Positions 37,707-48,658 of a DNA stretch of 64,000 nucleotides are shown piece by piece. The stretch lies in contig JAHLWZ010000594.1 in assembly GCA_020536535.1 (NCBI GenBank), forward strand, positions 885 to 64,884, written 5' to 3'. Under the pieces are notes generated by a model. The model worked only from the letters and a program-made list of their open reading frames with translations. It was not told the DNA's origin and did not search any database. The translations under genes were made by a program, and so were the position numbers. Positions within the stretch are counted from its first letter, which is position 1; each line of letters opens with the position of its first letter. Source of the DNA: Pelomyxa schiedti (Eukaryota; Evosea; Pelobiontida; Pelomyxidae).

Positions 37707-37821
37707 CACTGTAATAGGAGGGTAATGTCCGTCTACCAGCGCTTTAATCCAATCCCAGGAAGAATCACACATCACAGACCAGGAAGTTTTCGAAAAAGGA
37801 AGAAAAAGAAACAACATTTTG

Positions 37822-39012
37822 ATGGGGCACAGACCATCCAAGTCATCAGGGGCCTCATGCCAAACTGCAATTTCAACCATCAACGTCGATGGAGGGAAAG
37901 TGGTGGCCACATCAACCCAATTCCTGCGACCAAAGTATCACCTCGTCTCCGTTTGTTGCCCAGGAGTGATGGCCCTTTTGGCGGGTACTCACCCCCGGTG
38001 CGGAGCGAGGAGCCCAGTGGCCATTGTGGGACTGCACGGCCACGCACTCGTCAGGTTCATTGTGGATTTCGTCGCGGTCGCGTTGACCCAGCGGAGGGTT
38101 GATGTTGATGTTGAGACTCGTGGGGGGAGGCCGCGTAAGTTCACGTTCACAGTGTCACCACTGCTTGGAATCACAAGTGATGTGACCGGGTGGACAGGCT
38201 CGCTGGATAGCTATGGATATCTGCGGGCAGACAAATCGTGGTCGAAGGCAACAAATGCGCTGTGGGAGGTGGGGTTGTGTCCGACGTTACCTCAAGCAGG
38301 GGATCCGGAATTTCATAAGGGACTGGTTCTCAAAAATGCGCAGGGTGAAAGCGTGGAGGTTCCTTTTGATGCTTTCGAAGGCCATGCACATGTGTGGTTC
38401 ATCAGTTTGGACTCTGAGACACCAAACGAGCTTCTGTTGCTTGTCTCTGAGGAGTGTCACCTGAACATAGTTGTTCACATGATCGTTGACTTGGAGTGTT
38501 CGTTTGCCACCAGAACCCTCGTTGTTCTGAGCCAGGTATCTTTCAGCTGGCCCTTTGAAGATTTTGGTATCCTTTCTGCTTGTATTATGAGGAGACAACA
38601 CATCGGCCACCGTATTTTTGTGTCAGTCATCTGGAGCCAAAGGCACCTGCGACAGGTAATAGAATCTGTGGAAGGCAGTGGGAAAACCAGAGTTCTTTCT
38701 CATGCCTGGGAATGTTATGTTTACAAATTCAGTGACTCACTGTTCTTCCTCTTTTCATGGTATCCAGCTGAGGGTTGGGGATACCAACCCTGGAACTGCT
38801 CAAACTCAACAACCTCAAGACCACTTAAATCTGATCAGCTTGTAGAAGCCACAGTCGACGGCTTGGAGCTGTACTCTACAGATTCGGGAGTTTTGGCCTA
38901 TCGTGTACAACCAAATCAAGTCAGAGTGGTAGAATTGTTGTCTGGTGTTGATGTTCTGACTCTTGAGCTTGAAGAACAAGTGTATGAAGTCAAGTTTCGA
39001 GGACGCACGTAA
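37822..39012 (+). CDS. HPRCG-family protein B2 (unrecognised)
   Basis: Intronless 396-residue frame from ATG 37822 (MGHRPSKSSGASC). Blocks: FLRPKYHLVSVCCPGVMALL, THPRCGARSPVAIVGLHG, VPFDAFEGHAHVWFISLDSE, TPNELLLLVSEECHLNIVVH, TRTLVVLSQVSFSWPF, RRQHIGHRIF, and C-terminal PLKSDQLV, QPNQVRVVELLSGVDVLTLE. The order matches the type A proteins at 2858-6939: HPRCG block, then S-x-x-P-D/N-E, then R/K-S/T-L-V-V, then a WD-like C-terminal blade. A and B therefore appear homologous over most of their length. No signal peptide or TM helix is evident. Function unknown; the beta-strand pattern suggests a propeller. Confidence 0.75.
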   Translation: MGHRPSKSSGASCQTAISTINVDGGKVVATSTQFLRPKYHLVSVCCPGVMALLAGTHPRCGARSPVAIVGLHGHALVRFIVDFVAVALTQRRVDVDVETRGGRPRKFTFTVSPLLGITSDVTGWTGSLDSYGYLRADKSWSKATNALWEVGLCPTLPQAGDPEFHKGLVLKNAQGESVEVPFDAFEGHAHVWFISLDSETPNELLLLVSEECHLNIVVHMIVDLECSFATRTLVVLSQVSFSWPFEDFGILSACIMRRQHIGHRIFVSVIWSQRHLRQVIESVEGSGKTRVLSHAWECYVYKFSDSLFFLFSWYPAEGWGYQPWNCSNSTTSRPLKSDQLVEATVDGLELYSTDSGVLAYRVQPNQVRVVELLSGVDVLTLELEEQVYEVKFRGRT

Positions 39013-39096
39013 CCTTTGAAAAAGTCAAGACAAGGTTGTATTCAAAAAAAAAACACAAGTTTTTTTTTCGTTTGATTGTTCATATCTCACAGTGAT

Positions 39097-41769
39097 TTAA
39101 TTCATCACTGGAGCAGGCTCAACAACAGCAACGGGCTCTGCAACAGGTACAACAGGCTCCTCAACGGCAACAGCGGCCTCTACTGGTGACATGACAATGC
39201 TGGCAACAGCAGTAGCAGCGCCGGATGCGAAGATTGGGTACAGCACAAGGGTGATTGTGCTCAGAAGCTTGACAAGAACGTGCAAGCTAGGGCCGGCTGT
39301 GTCCTTGCATGGGTCACCAACGGTATCACCGGTAACAGCGGCCTTGTGTGCCTCGCTCTTCTTTCCACCAAAGCCACCTGTTCGGAATTAGTTGCGGAAT
39401 TGGAGTGGTGCTTGGGAATTCATACCGGCTCCGGTCTCGATGAGCTTCTTGGCATTGTCCCAGGCACCTCCGGCATTGTTGAGGAAGAGACCAACGAGGA
39501 TTCCTCCAATGGTGGCGCACATAAGAAGGGAAGCGAGAGCCTGAGCGCCCAAGTTGGGTCGAGCGCTGACCATTCCGACGACGCGGAAGAAGAGTCCAGT
39601 GCCGATTGGTACTCCGAGGACCAAGAGGCAAGGGAGAACCATCTCCTTGAGGGCACCACGTGTGACAATGGCGACGCAGGTACCGTACTCGGGCTTCTCA
39701 GTTCCGAGAAGAATGCCTGGTTTCTCCTTGAATTGTCTGCGTACCTACGGAGCAAGTCAGAATTTTGTGTTTGGGAAAAAAAATAATGGAAGATACCTCA
39801 ATGACAATGAGTTGAGCGGTTCGTCCAACAGCCTGGATTGCCATTGAGCTGAAGAAGAACACCAAGGCAACACCAATCAGGCCACCGACGAAGATCTCAG
39901 GAACGCTCAAGTCGATGATCTTGATGGAGCTATCGCCAGTGTAGGCTTGAATGTTGTCCAAGAAGGCGCTGAACAAAAGGAAGCTGGCAAGAGCGGCGCT
40001 GCCTACAGCGTAACCCTTGGTAAGAGCCTTGGTTGTATTTCCGACGGCATCGAGTCGATCCACACGGTTTCTAACCTCGGGATCTGTGAAGGATGTAAGT
40101 CATCCGGGTAGACACTCCTTGAAACATACCACAGCCAGAAAACTCGGCAATACCACCAGCGTTATCAGAGATGGGTCCAAAGGTGTCCATGGCCAAGACA
40201 AAGCCGACGCTAATAAGCATGCCCATGGTGGCAACGGCGGTACCATAGATACCGGATGTCTTAGTATCCTCAAGACCGGTGGTGGATCCAAGCCAGAATG
40301 AGCAAAGAAGAGCAGCGGCGATGCAAATGGTTGGGAGACCAGTGGACTCCATACCGACAGAGAGACCAGCAATGATGTTGGTGGCGTGTCCCTGGGTAGA
40401 AGCAGATGCAATGCTCATGACTGGGCGGTGGTCGCAGTCAGTGTAATACTCAGTAATGAAGACGAAGGCGAAGCTGAGGGCAATTCCGATGATTCCACAA
40501 AGAGCGAAGTGCCACCAGCACTCGGGGTGAGCAGAGCTGTGAAGAGCAATGCGAGCAACAACGACAACGAAGACGCAGCTGAGGGCCAAGGTAAGGAAGT
40601 AACCACGGTTCAGGGAAGCAATAGGGTCCTCATCATCAGAAGCAGCACTCTCCATAAGTGTTTGGCGGTCAGCGGGTTTGGGATCCTGGACAAATGTTAG
40701 GTGATATTACAAGTTGGAGGAACACATACAGTCTTCTTGGCGTGGACGTAAAGAACACCAATCATTGTGGCGATAAGACCGCAGGCACGGCAGACCAAGG
40801 GGAAAAGGATGAAGCTTGCTGGGGAGTCGATGCTTGGGCAAGTCATCACAACTGAAGCTCCCAGAATCATAGCACCAATGTTTTCGGCAGCAGTGCTCTC
40901 GAAGAGGTCAGCACCACGACCAGCGCAGTCACCAACATTGTCACCTACGAGATCAGCAACCACGGCGGGGTTTCGTGGGTCATCCTCAGGGATTCCAGAC
41001 TCGACTTTGCCAACAAGGTCAGCACCAACATCGGCAGCCTTGGTGTAGATACCACCGCCGAGCTGAGCAAACAAGGCAACGAAGCTGGCACCAAAGCCAT
41101 ATCCAACAATGACCAGTGGAGCCTTGACCATGGGCACCCAAGGGAAGCACAAGCGAACCAGGGTGTACATGGTAGTCACACCGAAGAGAGACAGAGAAAC
41201 GATGATCATTCCTGAGAAAGCACCACCCCTCAGGCATGTCTTGATGGCGTCATCAGCGCTGTGAACAGCGGCTGCAGTAGCACGAACGTTGCAGCGAACG
41301 CTGACCCACATTCCGCACCACCCGCTGAGACCAGAGCAGGTAGCACCTGGGGAAAAACTCAGCAAGATAATCTCAAACAACAACATATATAGGGAGGAGG
41401 AAAACGAAAATAACCCAAAGAAAAAAAGAACGAAAGAAAGGGAAAAGACTCACCAAGAACGAATGCAACGGCTGTGATGGAAGCCATGGAGAATCGACCA
41501 AGTGGTACATCGCTAGAAGCACCACCCCTCAGTCCCAGATAGACGAGGAAGATAACAACGGCAAACCCGGCAGCAAACATCGAAACGGTTCGGTACTGCA
41601 CGTTGAGGAACGAGTCAGCGCCCTCGCGGATGGCGGTGGAGACGGCCTTCATGGCGTCGGTGCCCTCCTCCTTGGCCATAAGCCATTTCAGCAGCCACCA
41701 AATGTACCACAGTGAGAAGCCGACGATGCCGAAGACGAGCGTGATGTAGGCAGCCTCTGCGTATGCCAT
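39097..41769 (-). CDS. Membrane-bound K+-independent H+-translocating pyrophosphatase
   Basis: Six exons (41769-41454, 41346-40730, 40685-40130, 40083-39797, 39744-39426, 39377-39097) give 791 residues and about 16 membrane helices. The PPi site is intact: [76 protein letters not shown], with Lys where K+-dependent enzymes have Ala, indicates the K+-independent subclass. The N-terminus [20 protein letters not shown] is the first helix. The C-terminus carries an extra Ala/Val/Pro/Glu-rich tail ([20 protein letters not shown]) after the last helix. The enzyme uses PPi hydrolysis to pump H+ into acidic compartments, saving ATP, which suits an anaerobic, glycolytic cell. Confidence 0.96.
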
Positions 41770-42273
41770 TTATTCAATTGTATTGATCGAGTATAGCCTA
41801 CACGGGGAAACACGTAAATAAAAGTGTACGCGAATACAAGTGCTATTAAACAAAAAACGAAAGCGACAAAAAACGAAAAAAAAAAAAAAAAAAAAACCAA
41901 CAGGAACTACGAGGGCACTCGCTGTTGCTTGGTTTTTTTTCCTTTCATTATTATTTATTTTTTTTTTTAATTGCGATGTGTTGTTTGCCGTGGCTGTGGT
42001 ACCTTTTTGGCTTGTTTTGCCAAGGAAAATGAATAGGCGCGGGCCGAACTCTTAAAAAGAAAAGGAAAATGCAATGTACACAGAAGTTTCCTTCGAAGAC
42101 TGACACCAGAATTGCAATTGAACTCTTTTCCCTTAAAAATCCGGGTGCTGATGTCGGTGATGAGAGAAAAACAGGGTAAAAATAACACGTTAAATATTTT
42201 TTATCTGCAGTGAGTAGCGTCGAAACGCCACTCAGTTAAACTAACGTCACTTAAGGGTTAATATGTGCTGATA
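41770..42273. other. Intergenic: pyrophosphatase upstream region with A and T homopolymer tracts
   Basis: 504 bp between two leftward genes. It has an A tract at about 41877-41896 and T tracts around 41933-41970. These can be core-promoter-associated poly(dA:dT) stretches. No gene is visible. Confidence 0.45.
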
Positions 42274-45200
42274 TCAGCTGTGTCCTGACTTGAAGATTTG
42301 TCTGGGGCAATGTGCCGTGGGTGGAGATTTTTCCCCCTCCGGCCCCGGTTTGTTGTTTGAAGTTGTGGTTGTGGTTGTGGTTGTAGTTGTAGTTGTAGTG
42401 GCGATTGATGTGTTTATTGTAGCGTTAGCGGAGTTTGAGTGGTGGTGCCTGAGGGGGAGTAGCTCGAGGGCTGATGTGGCGGAGATGTGTCTTCTGTGTT
42501 GCAGTGGTACGGCCGGATCACCGTCGGTGTCCCGGGAGATTGGGGGTGGAGTTGTGGACCTCTGTGCGGAGTGGAGCTGAAGAGGTGGCATTGTTAGGGG
42601 TGTTGAGGTCCGCAGGAGCGGCCCGACAACTGCCGGGTTTGTTTGAACAACTGGTGATGAGGGTTCTGAGGAGATGTGGACTTGCCGGATGGCATTGGAT
42701 GAGGAGACGCTGCCGGAAAATTTGCCTTTGCAGACGGAGGAAAGTACTCTGTGCCATGAGGAGCATGTGAAGGGGCTCCTTGCCGTGAGAGTGATGGTTG
42801 TCTGAAGTGATGTCGAGTGGAGCGAGAAACTGGTGCTGGACATCCTTTTGAAGAAGGTGCTCACAGTCGGTATTGTATACCGGGGATGATGGTGCGACTA
42901 AAAGGTGTTAATATTGAGTAAGTTAGGTGTGGCACTACCTTGATGGATGAGTAAATAAGCATTTGTTGAGGAAACACAGTACACCACATCCATCTACTAG
43001 TTACTTTTCCCTTTTTCTGTAACATTCCTTCCATAAGGGGGCTCTCACTGGTGTTAAAAAATTCGAGAGGTGCATCCTGAATCTGGGTATAGAGATGCTC
43101 AAGAAGATCCCTAGATTTTTTGAACTTGCGGTAAACTTTGGGAAGGAATACCGTGGGAAATCAGTTTGATTTGAATTGCTGCGGGAATTGCTCTCTACCC
43201 ACTGAGACATAGAAATTTTGGCGAGAGCATTTGCATTATGTAGAGCACTGTTCAGCATGACAATAGAGTACGCTAATGCACAGACCGCATCCGAATTTCC
43301 AAACATTTCTTGAACTTCCTCAATGGATTCGTGGACCCGGGAAGAATAAGCTCGGAGTAATCTATAAATCAATGATTTACAAAGTAATCGAAAGGGAGAA
43401 AATACCTGTCAATCCGTTGTCCTTCACTGGGGAGTGAGAAGAAACGTAGCCAGTGCCTAAGCGACATCTCCAAGTCACGTCCACTGAAGTCAACCAACTT
43501 GATGTAGGCCTGCAACAAATCGGTCTGGTCACTTGCAGAGATGAGGTCACCAACTGTACCAGGATCGAGTTGATGTTTATGCCTGTGAAGGAAGGAGGCT
43601 ATTCCTCCAGGGGAGGTGGGGAAACTCTCCTTCACTGCAACTGCTTCTATGGCACTAAGAGGTTTCATTTTGAACAATCTCAACGTTTCTTCATCCAACG
43701 GCTTGCTGCATACTTCAGATGAACTAGGAGTTGAGTAAGAGGAGGTCTGAGATTGTGAGCAACTGGAACCGGAGGAAGATACAGATGACTGTGAGGAAGT
43801 GGAACTGGTACGTAAGGATCGAGGAGATATGGATGTAAGGGGAGGAGACCGGAGTACTATGGGAGGTGTTGCATGTGCTGAGGAAGTGGACTGAGATGAG
43901 TTTCTGGGAGAGGGGACCCCAGAATCAGATTCAAGGCTCGTGGCAGATTCTATGCTCGTAGATTGTGCTGTAGTTGGTGGGGTTGGTCGTGGGGATATGC
44001 TTTCTGATGACCGTTTGGCAATTGACTGCGTGAGTAATAGAGGCGGTAGTTGCCCCACCGGAGTGCATAAATCCGTTTCGGTGGCAAAATAGTCTCTGCA
44101 CTTCAAATGAAGGATTACATCCAAGCATTCTAAAATGGGGTTAACTCTCTGCCTTACTGGAGGGGAATTTAAATATACGTTTGCATTGGAGGGCTTCTTT
44201 TGAAGAGAGAGGTTTATTGCATACACAGCAAACTGATTGCTGTGTGACAGGTAACATCTCGAGGATGTGAGGACCGGAGTGTGTATCCCAGATGCAGACC
44301 TTGCCTTCATCACTTCCTGATAAAATTTAGAGGGGGAAAGCAATTACAACTGGACAACCACTCCAAACTTGGCAATTAGACTTAGAAGGTACTTGCAGCA
44401 GGCATCTCATTGTACCGCTGTACTCATTTGAAAATTCTTGTAGACATCCTCTTGTCTAGAGATATGAATGTCAGTTGTAGTGGTTTTTAATGGGTGCGTA
44501 CCCTAACATCCCAAATTTTGATTTTCTAGGCAAAGTAAGCTCCACAAATAGAGAAATCGGCTCTACCTTATCCCAGGAGCAACCCCACACTCGTAATCCA
44601 AGACATAATAGATCACTAATTTGGCAAGCGCTTATTACTCCTTTCAGGGTACGATTCTATAGAAGTAAGTGAAAGGGAAATGCACGTGAAACTCACATGT
44701 GCATCCCAGATAATTATAGTGTCGTTGCCTTAAAATACAATTAGTTTATAACGCTTTTGTAGAGGTTACCATGGGAGCTCCAAATTTCATCTGTCGAAGG
44801 TAATCTCCCCTTTACCGTAACCATAGAACTAACAGATGTTTTTTCTCGTCGCTGTTCAGAGATTTTGAAAGTCTTGGGAGGATGGGATGAGTAGTTTCCC
44901 TAATTTGAAGAAGGCAACCTTGGCATCGCACATATAAATTCCTTGAGGCGTCCCAATCCATACAGTGGATCCTTGCACAACCATCTTGGACACAAGCGTG
45001 TGAAAGTTTATTACTTTTAGGCACTCAAAAGTCTGGTCTAAGTCAGAGAAGGAAGTGTGGCTACAATTACCTTGGGAGACCAGACGCAAATTTTCTGGTC
45101 AGCAGCATAGGACCAAACGGTTTTATTATTGACATTCAAAATTGCTGTTATTGGTCCTTTCTTATGCCCAGAGAGCAATTGCCCATAGGGTGTATAAATC

Positions 45201-47628
45201 TTGAAACTGTGAATCAAATTGGAAATAATGTAAAAGCGTACCACATTGAACACCCTTAAAAGATGGTCATCAGAGGCAACCCATACAAAGGGATCAAGTG
45301 AGGTCATGGCTCTCACTGGCGGTACTGGATACTCTATTCCAGTTGGAGTGTGATCCTGCTGGAAATGAAAAAAAATGAACAAAAGATAATCGCTATACCT
45401 CTCTGTTGAATAATTTGACAGTCCCTGGTTTTCGGCCACTACCGAGAAGAATGAACTTATTGCAAATGGTCATGCATGTTATTGGCCCTGGTGTGTTGAA
45501 GTGCTCTAGGGGTTGTTCGAGTTTTTGTTCTGGTTCTGGTGCCTTATTTCATGCCTATATATGTAACCCTTTTTAAAAAGGTAAATTTGTACCTTGGGAG
45601 TTGTTTGGACTGTCTGAAGGAATTCTTGTACTATTTGGGAACCCCGAGAGTTTGCTAAAATTCCCGCTGACGGGCTACCCACGGGTTCCTCTATTCTAAC
45701 TTTCAGATCTTTGGCTTCAGATGCTGGAGCGGCACAGGTTACAGTAGATTTTGGTGTGGCTGTCTGGAGGTCCTTGTCTTCTTGATCCCTAAATGATGGC
45801 GGAGACAATATCCCCAAAATATGACAGTTTTGCATCAATTTCCTCCCCAGTTCATAAACTTTGACTTCCCAGTCATCATGTAATCTTCTGCTGTACATGT
45901 ACTGTTTGTATTCAAGTGGGGAGGCACAGGGATCCAATGATGGTGGTTGTGGAGGCTGGGAGGGGGATATTTTTCGAGCAAGCTCGTGCCATTGTGAAGC
46001 TGTTGGTACTGAGCTGGGTGCTTGCATATTTCTAAGGGAAGCCACTCTGCGATAGCACTTGGGGGAAATGGGAGGAGGAGCAGCAGGTGGTGGTATGCAC
46101 TAGTGTATTGAGTGAGGTCTGTTTTAATTCTTGTCAATACCTCATCTATGGCTGACATCATAGTCCTAAGGGCTTGAATAACCTCTGTTTTAGGAGGTCT
46201 TAGGAGACGGCTGCGATGCAATGGTGGCAGACAATCTATTGCTTGCTATTTGAGTCAGAAACAAACAGCTGCAATAGTGTATTACATCAGCAACAGAACC
46301 TAGCTTGGCTCGCAGCAGGGAAACAGCTTCATCCATTAAATTGTTGTCATTCTTTTCGTCCTCTATTTGCTTATTCATTTTATTTTGTGCATCTTTCACG
46401 TTGACAAGTAAGGCTTGAACTTTTTTCTCTTTAGCTTCATCTAGGGGTGGGAAAAGGTTATTAAGGTATGGGGTAAAATGACGAAAATACAGGAATCAAA
46501 AGTTTCCTGAAGTTCAGCTTCTAAATCGGCTTTTTCTTGAACAATTGCCTCTTTTTCTTGTAAGAGACCAATTACCTTCTGGGTCAGGTAGTCCCTTTCT
46601 TCGAGCAGTTGTTGTTCTAATGTACTGTTAGGAAATCGCAATACAAAAAATACTACCTCGTGGAGAATCATCTTCTACCATTTCCACAGCACTTATGCGG
46701 CCCCCTTTGATTTGGAATTTGAATTTGATTTGCTGATCAGAGTCAATTTGAATCTGTACAAGTGAATCGACTTGTGGTGTTTTGCTCATACACACTGGTA
46801 AGGCTGCAGCTTCTGGCTTTAATTGAAGCTCATTCATACGTTGTAAGACAGAGGAGTGTGCCTTTTTTTCGGTTTCAAGTTCCATGTTCAGCAGTTTATT
46901 TGTCTAGTGGCCGTCAATGTGGCAAAGTGATGTTGAACTAATGCCTGTTCAATTGAGGCAAGTTCTTCAAGTAAACTTTGGAGTTTATTTACAGTTTGCT
47001 CACTCATTTTTTCTTTACTTTGCCTTTCTTCAACCAGTTGCTAGATAAAGGTGAGGAATTGTACGAAATAGAAAAATAGAAACCAGTTCAAGTTGGTCAA
47101 TGCGTTTACTTTCGCGCTCACGTACTTCCTCCATAATCCTTTTCTATCATTTAGAAAGGTTTGTAAACAGTTGTAGGATACCGCTGGTAGCTTGTTATCT
47201 GGTCAATTAAGCTGGTAATAGTTTCCTGGCACTGAGCTACTTTCTGTGTTTCCAGTACTAACTTCTCCTCGACTGTGTAAGACTCCCCCCCACCTATGTC
47301 AGGTCAAATGAGTTACAACTTGAGAAAGTCAAACTCTCTGAGCCACTGTCAGAGATGTTATCTGTGATACAAATAAGTTACAATGGAATAATCTGGGGGA
47401 AGCAAACATGCCCTCGTTTTCGCTGCTTTGGTCAGACGAGGTAGCAGAGGAAACTGAAAATAAGGACACACTTCGTGGGAGTGCCCTTGCATCTTCTGAA
47501 ACAAAGACGTAAGAAAACAAATCACGCGAGGCAAGAAAAAAACCAGTGGACACAATGTCCACGTCAGCGTCAGTGTCACTGGTACTCCTCTCTCGTTGAC
47601 CAACTATCCCTGTGCCACCTCCACTCAT
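42274..47628 (-). CDS. Coiled-coil / WD40 / C1-like zinc finger / Sec7 / PH protein (putative Arf-GEF)
   Basis: Large multi-exon gene from ATG 47628 (MSGGGTGIVGQRERS). A coiled-coil region follows (KIMEEVRERESK-type, LLEERDYLTQKVIGLLQEKE, AIVQEKADLEAELQETFD). WD40-like blades include CNKFILLGSGRKPGTVKLFN, TAILNVNNKTVWSYAADQKI (CVWSPK) and SDEGKVCIWDTHSG. A Cys/His cluster CCVC...CKQC...HLKC...C has C1-like spacing. After a Ser-rich linker comes Sec7: HQLDPGTVGDLISASDQTDL, HWLRFFSLPSEGQRIDR (motif 1, with the glutamic finger kept in LPSEGQ) and CALAYSIVMLNSALHN. A PH start EGMLQKKGKVTSRWMWCTV follows. It probably activates Arf GTPases on membranes. The C-terminal frame is unsettled: stops at 42518 and 42274 are both possible. 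That all exons form one gene is inferred from continuous in-frame joins. Confidence 0.65.
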
Positions 47629-47944
47629 CTCACCAACACAAACCAACCCACCCTCCTCAACTGTGGTCCGTTGTTTATGTTTCAATAATGAGATCTCAAA
47701 CACAACAATTAACGAGTGGCACCCGCGCCGGGCTATTACTCCCAACAACCAAGCTCGTTTGCCCCGCTGTCCAACTTCAGCTAAACAGCCTTGACTGATT
47801 GATGTTCCGGAAAGGTGAAAAAGACTCAGAGAGTTCCCGGTTTATTATTACAAACTGTACTAATCGTTTGCGGCGTTGCGTTGAAGTTTCCGAACAAACA
47901 AACGTGCACAGCGACCCATAATTGTGCAATAGGCAGGCGTTGGG
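47629..47944. promoter_or_regulatory. Divergent region between the Sec7 gene and the three-TM protein gene
   Basis: 316 bp between opposed ATG codons. Competing short frames on both strands have no visible homology. No clear motif. Confidence 0.35.
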
Positions 47945-48451
47945 ATGTGGGAGTACCTTGGGGAGGGTGCTGTTATTGGCCTGGCAGTTGGTTGTGCAGT
48001 TCTTGGTTTCATAGTGATGTGCGTCATTACTTGCCTGTGTGCCAACAAAATTGAGGGTTATGATGTTAAGGTTTGTTGGAAAGAGGCCTCCTTATTTTGA
48101 AAATACAATGTAATAAGCATAGGAGCATGGTGGGGAGTGTATTATCTGCAATCCGGCACCGAAACCATCGGGCTTGGGACTGTGCTTCCTCTGGTGGCCT
48201 TTTTTACTCCTCACTTCCTGTTGCACACTGATTTCCATTGGACTGGCAATCGGTCTGGTGCTTGCACTAAGTGTGCTTTTGTCTCCTTTGATCTCACAAG
48301 TAATCTTTGGTGCACAGAGACCCAGACCATCCAGCTTGTTACGGGACTGATCGTTGGTGTAACCATTGGCTCAGTTATTTTCTTTGTGAGTGTCACCATG
48401 CTGATAACCTGGAATGCTGGTAGTTGTTTCACTGGCAAGTTGCCTGCCTGA
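47945..48451 (+). CDS. Small three-TM membrane protein (unrecognised)
   Basis: Three exons (47945-48070, 48123-48270, 48318-48451) with 52- and 47-nt GT-AG introns give 135 residues. TM1: VIGLAVGCAVLGFIVMCVIT. TM2: FLLLTSCCTLISIGLAIGLV. TM3: LVTGLIVGVTIGSVIFFVSV. Each helix carries a similar G-L-x-x-G core (IGLAVG, IGLAIG, TGLIVG), suggesting internal repetition. Between TM1 and TM2, EHGGECIICNPAPKP has a Cys-x-x-Cys pair. If the second intron is retained, the protein stops at 48350 without TM3. No family is recognised. Confidence 0.5.
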
Positions 48452-48658
48452 TCATTGCTCTTGAACCAACTGGCACTGAAAACTGCTGGCTAAGCTGAAT
48501 TTTGTACAACATGGAACACCATCATTGTTCCCTCTGTGTTTGTATCCCTCACAATGTCATTAAGTTGGTGAAGTGGCCTGTGTTTGTACTTCTCACCTCA
48601 GTTTCACTGAACGGATTCCACCCAAGGAGGGTTACGTAACGAAGGCATACACACTTTG

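Noticed and set aside
43369-43600. Loss of the Sec7 catalytic glutamate
   Set aside because: The GDLISA segment first looked like a lost Glu, but the glutamic finger belongs to the LPGEAQKIDR motif, which is present here as LPSEGQRIDR.
48299-48318. A 20-nt intron in the three-TM gene
   Set aside because: A 47-nt intron (48271-48317) with normal GT-AG ends restores the same frame.
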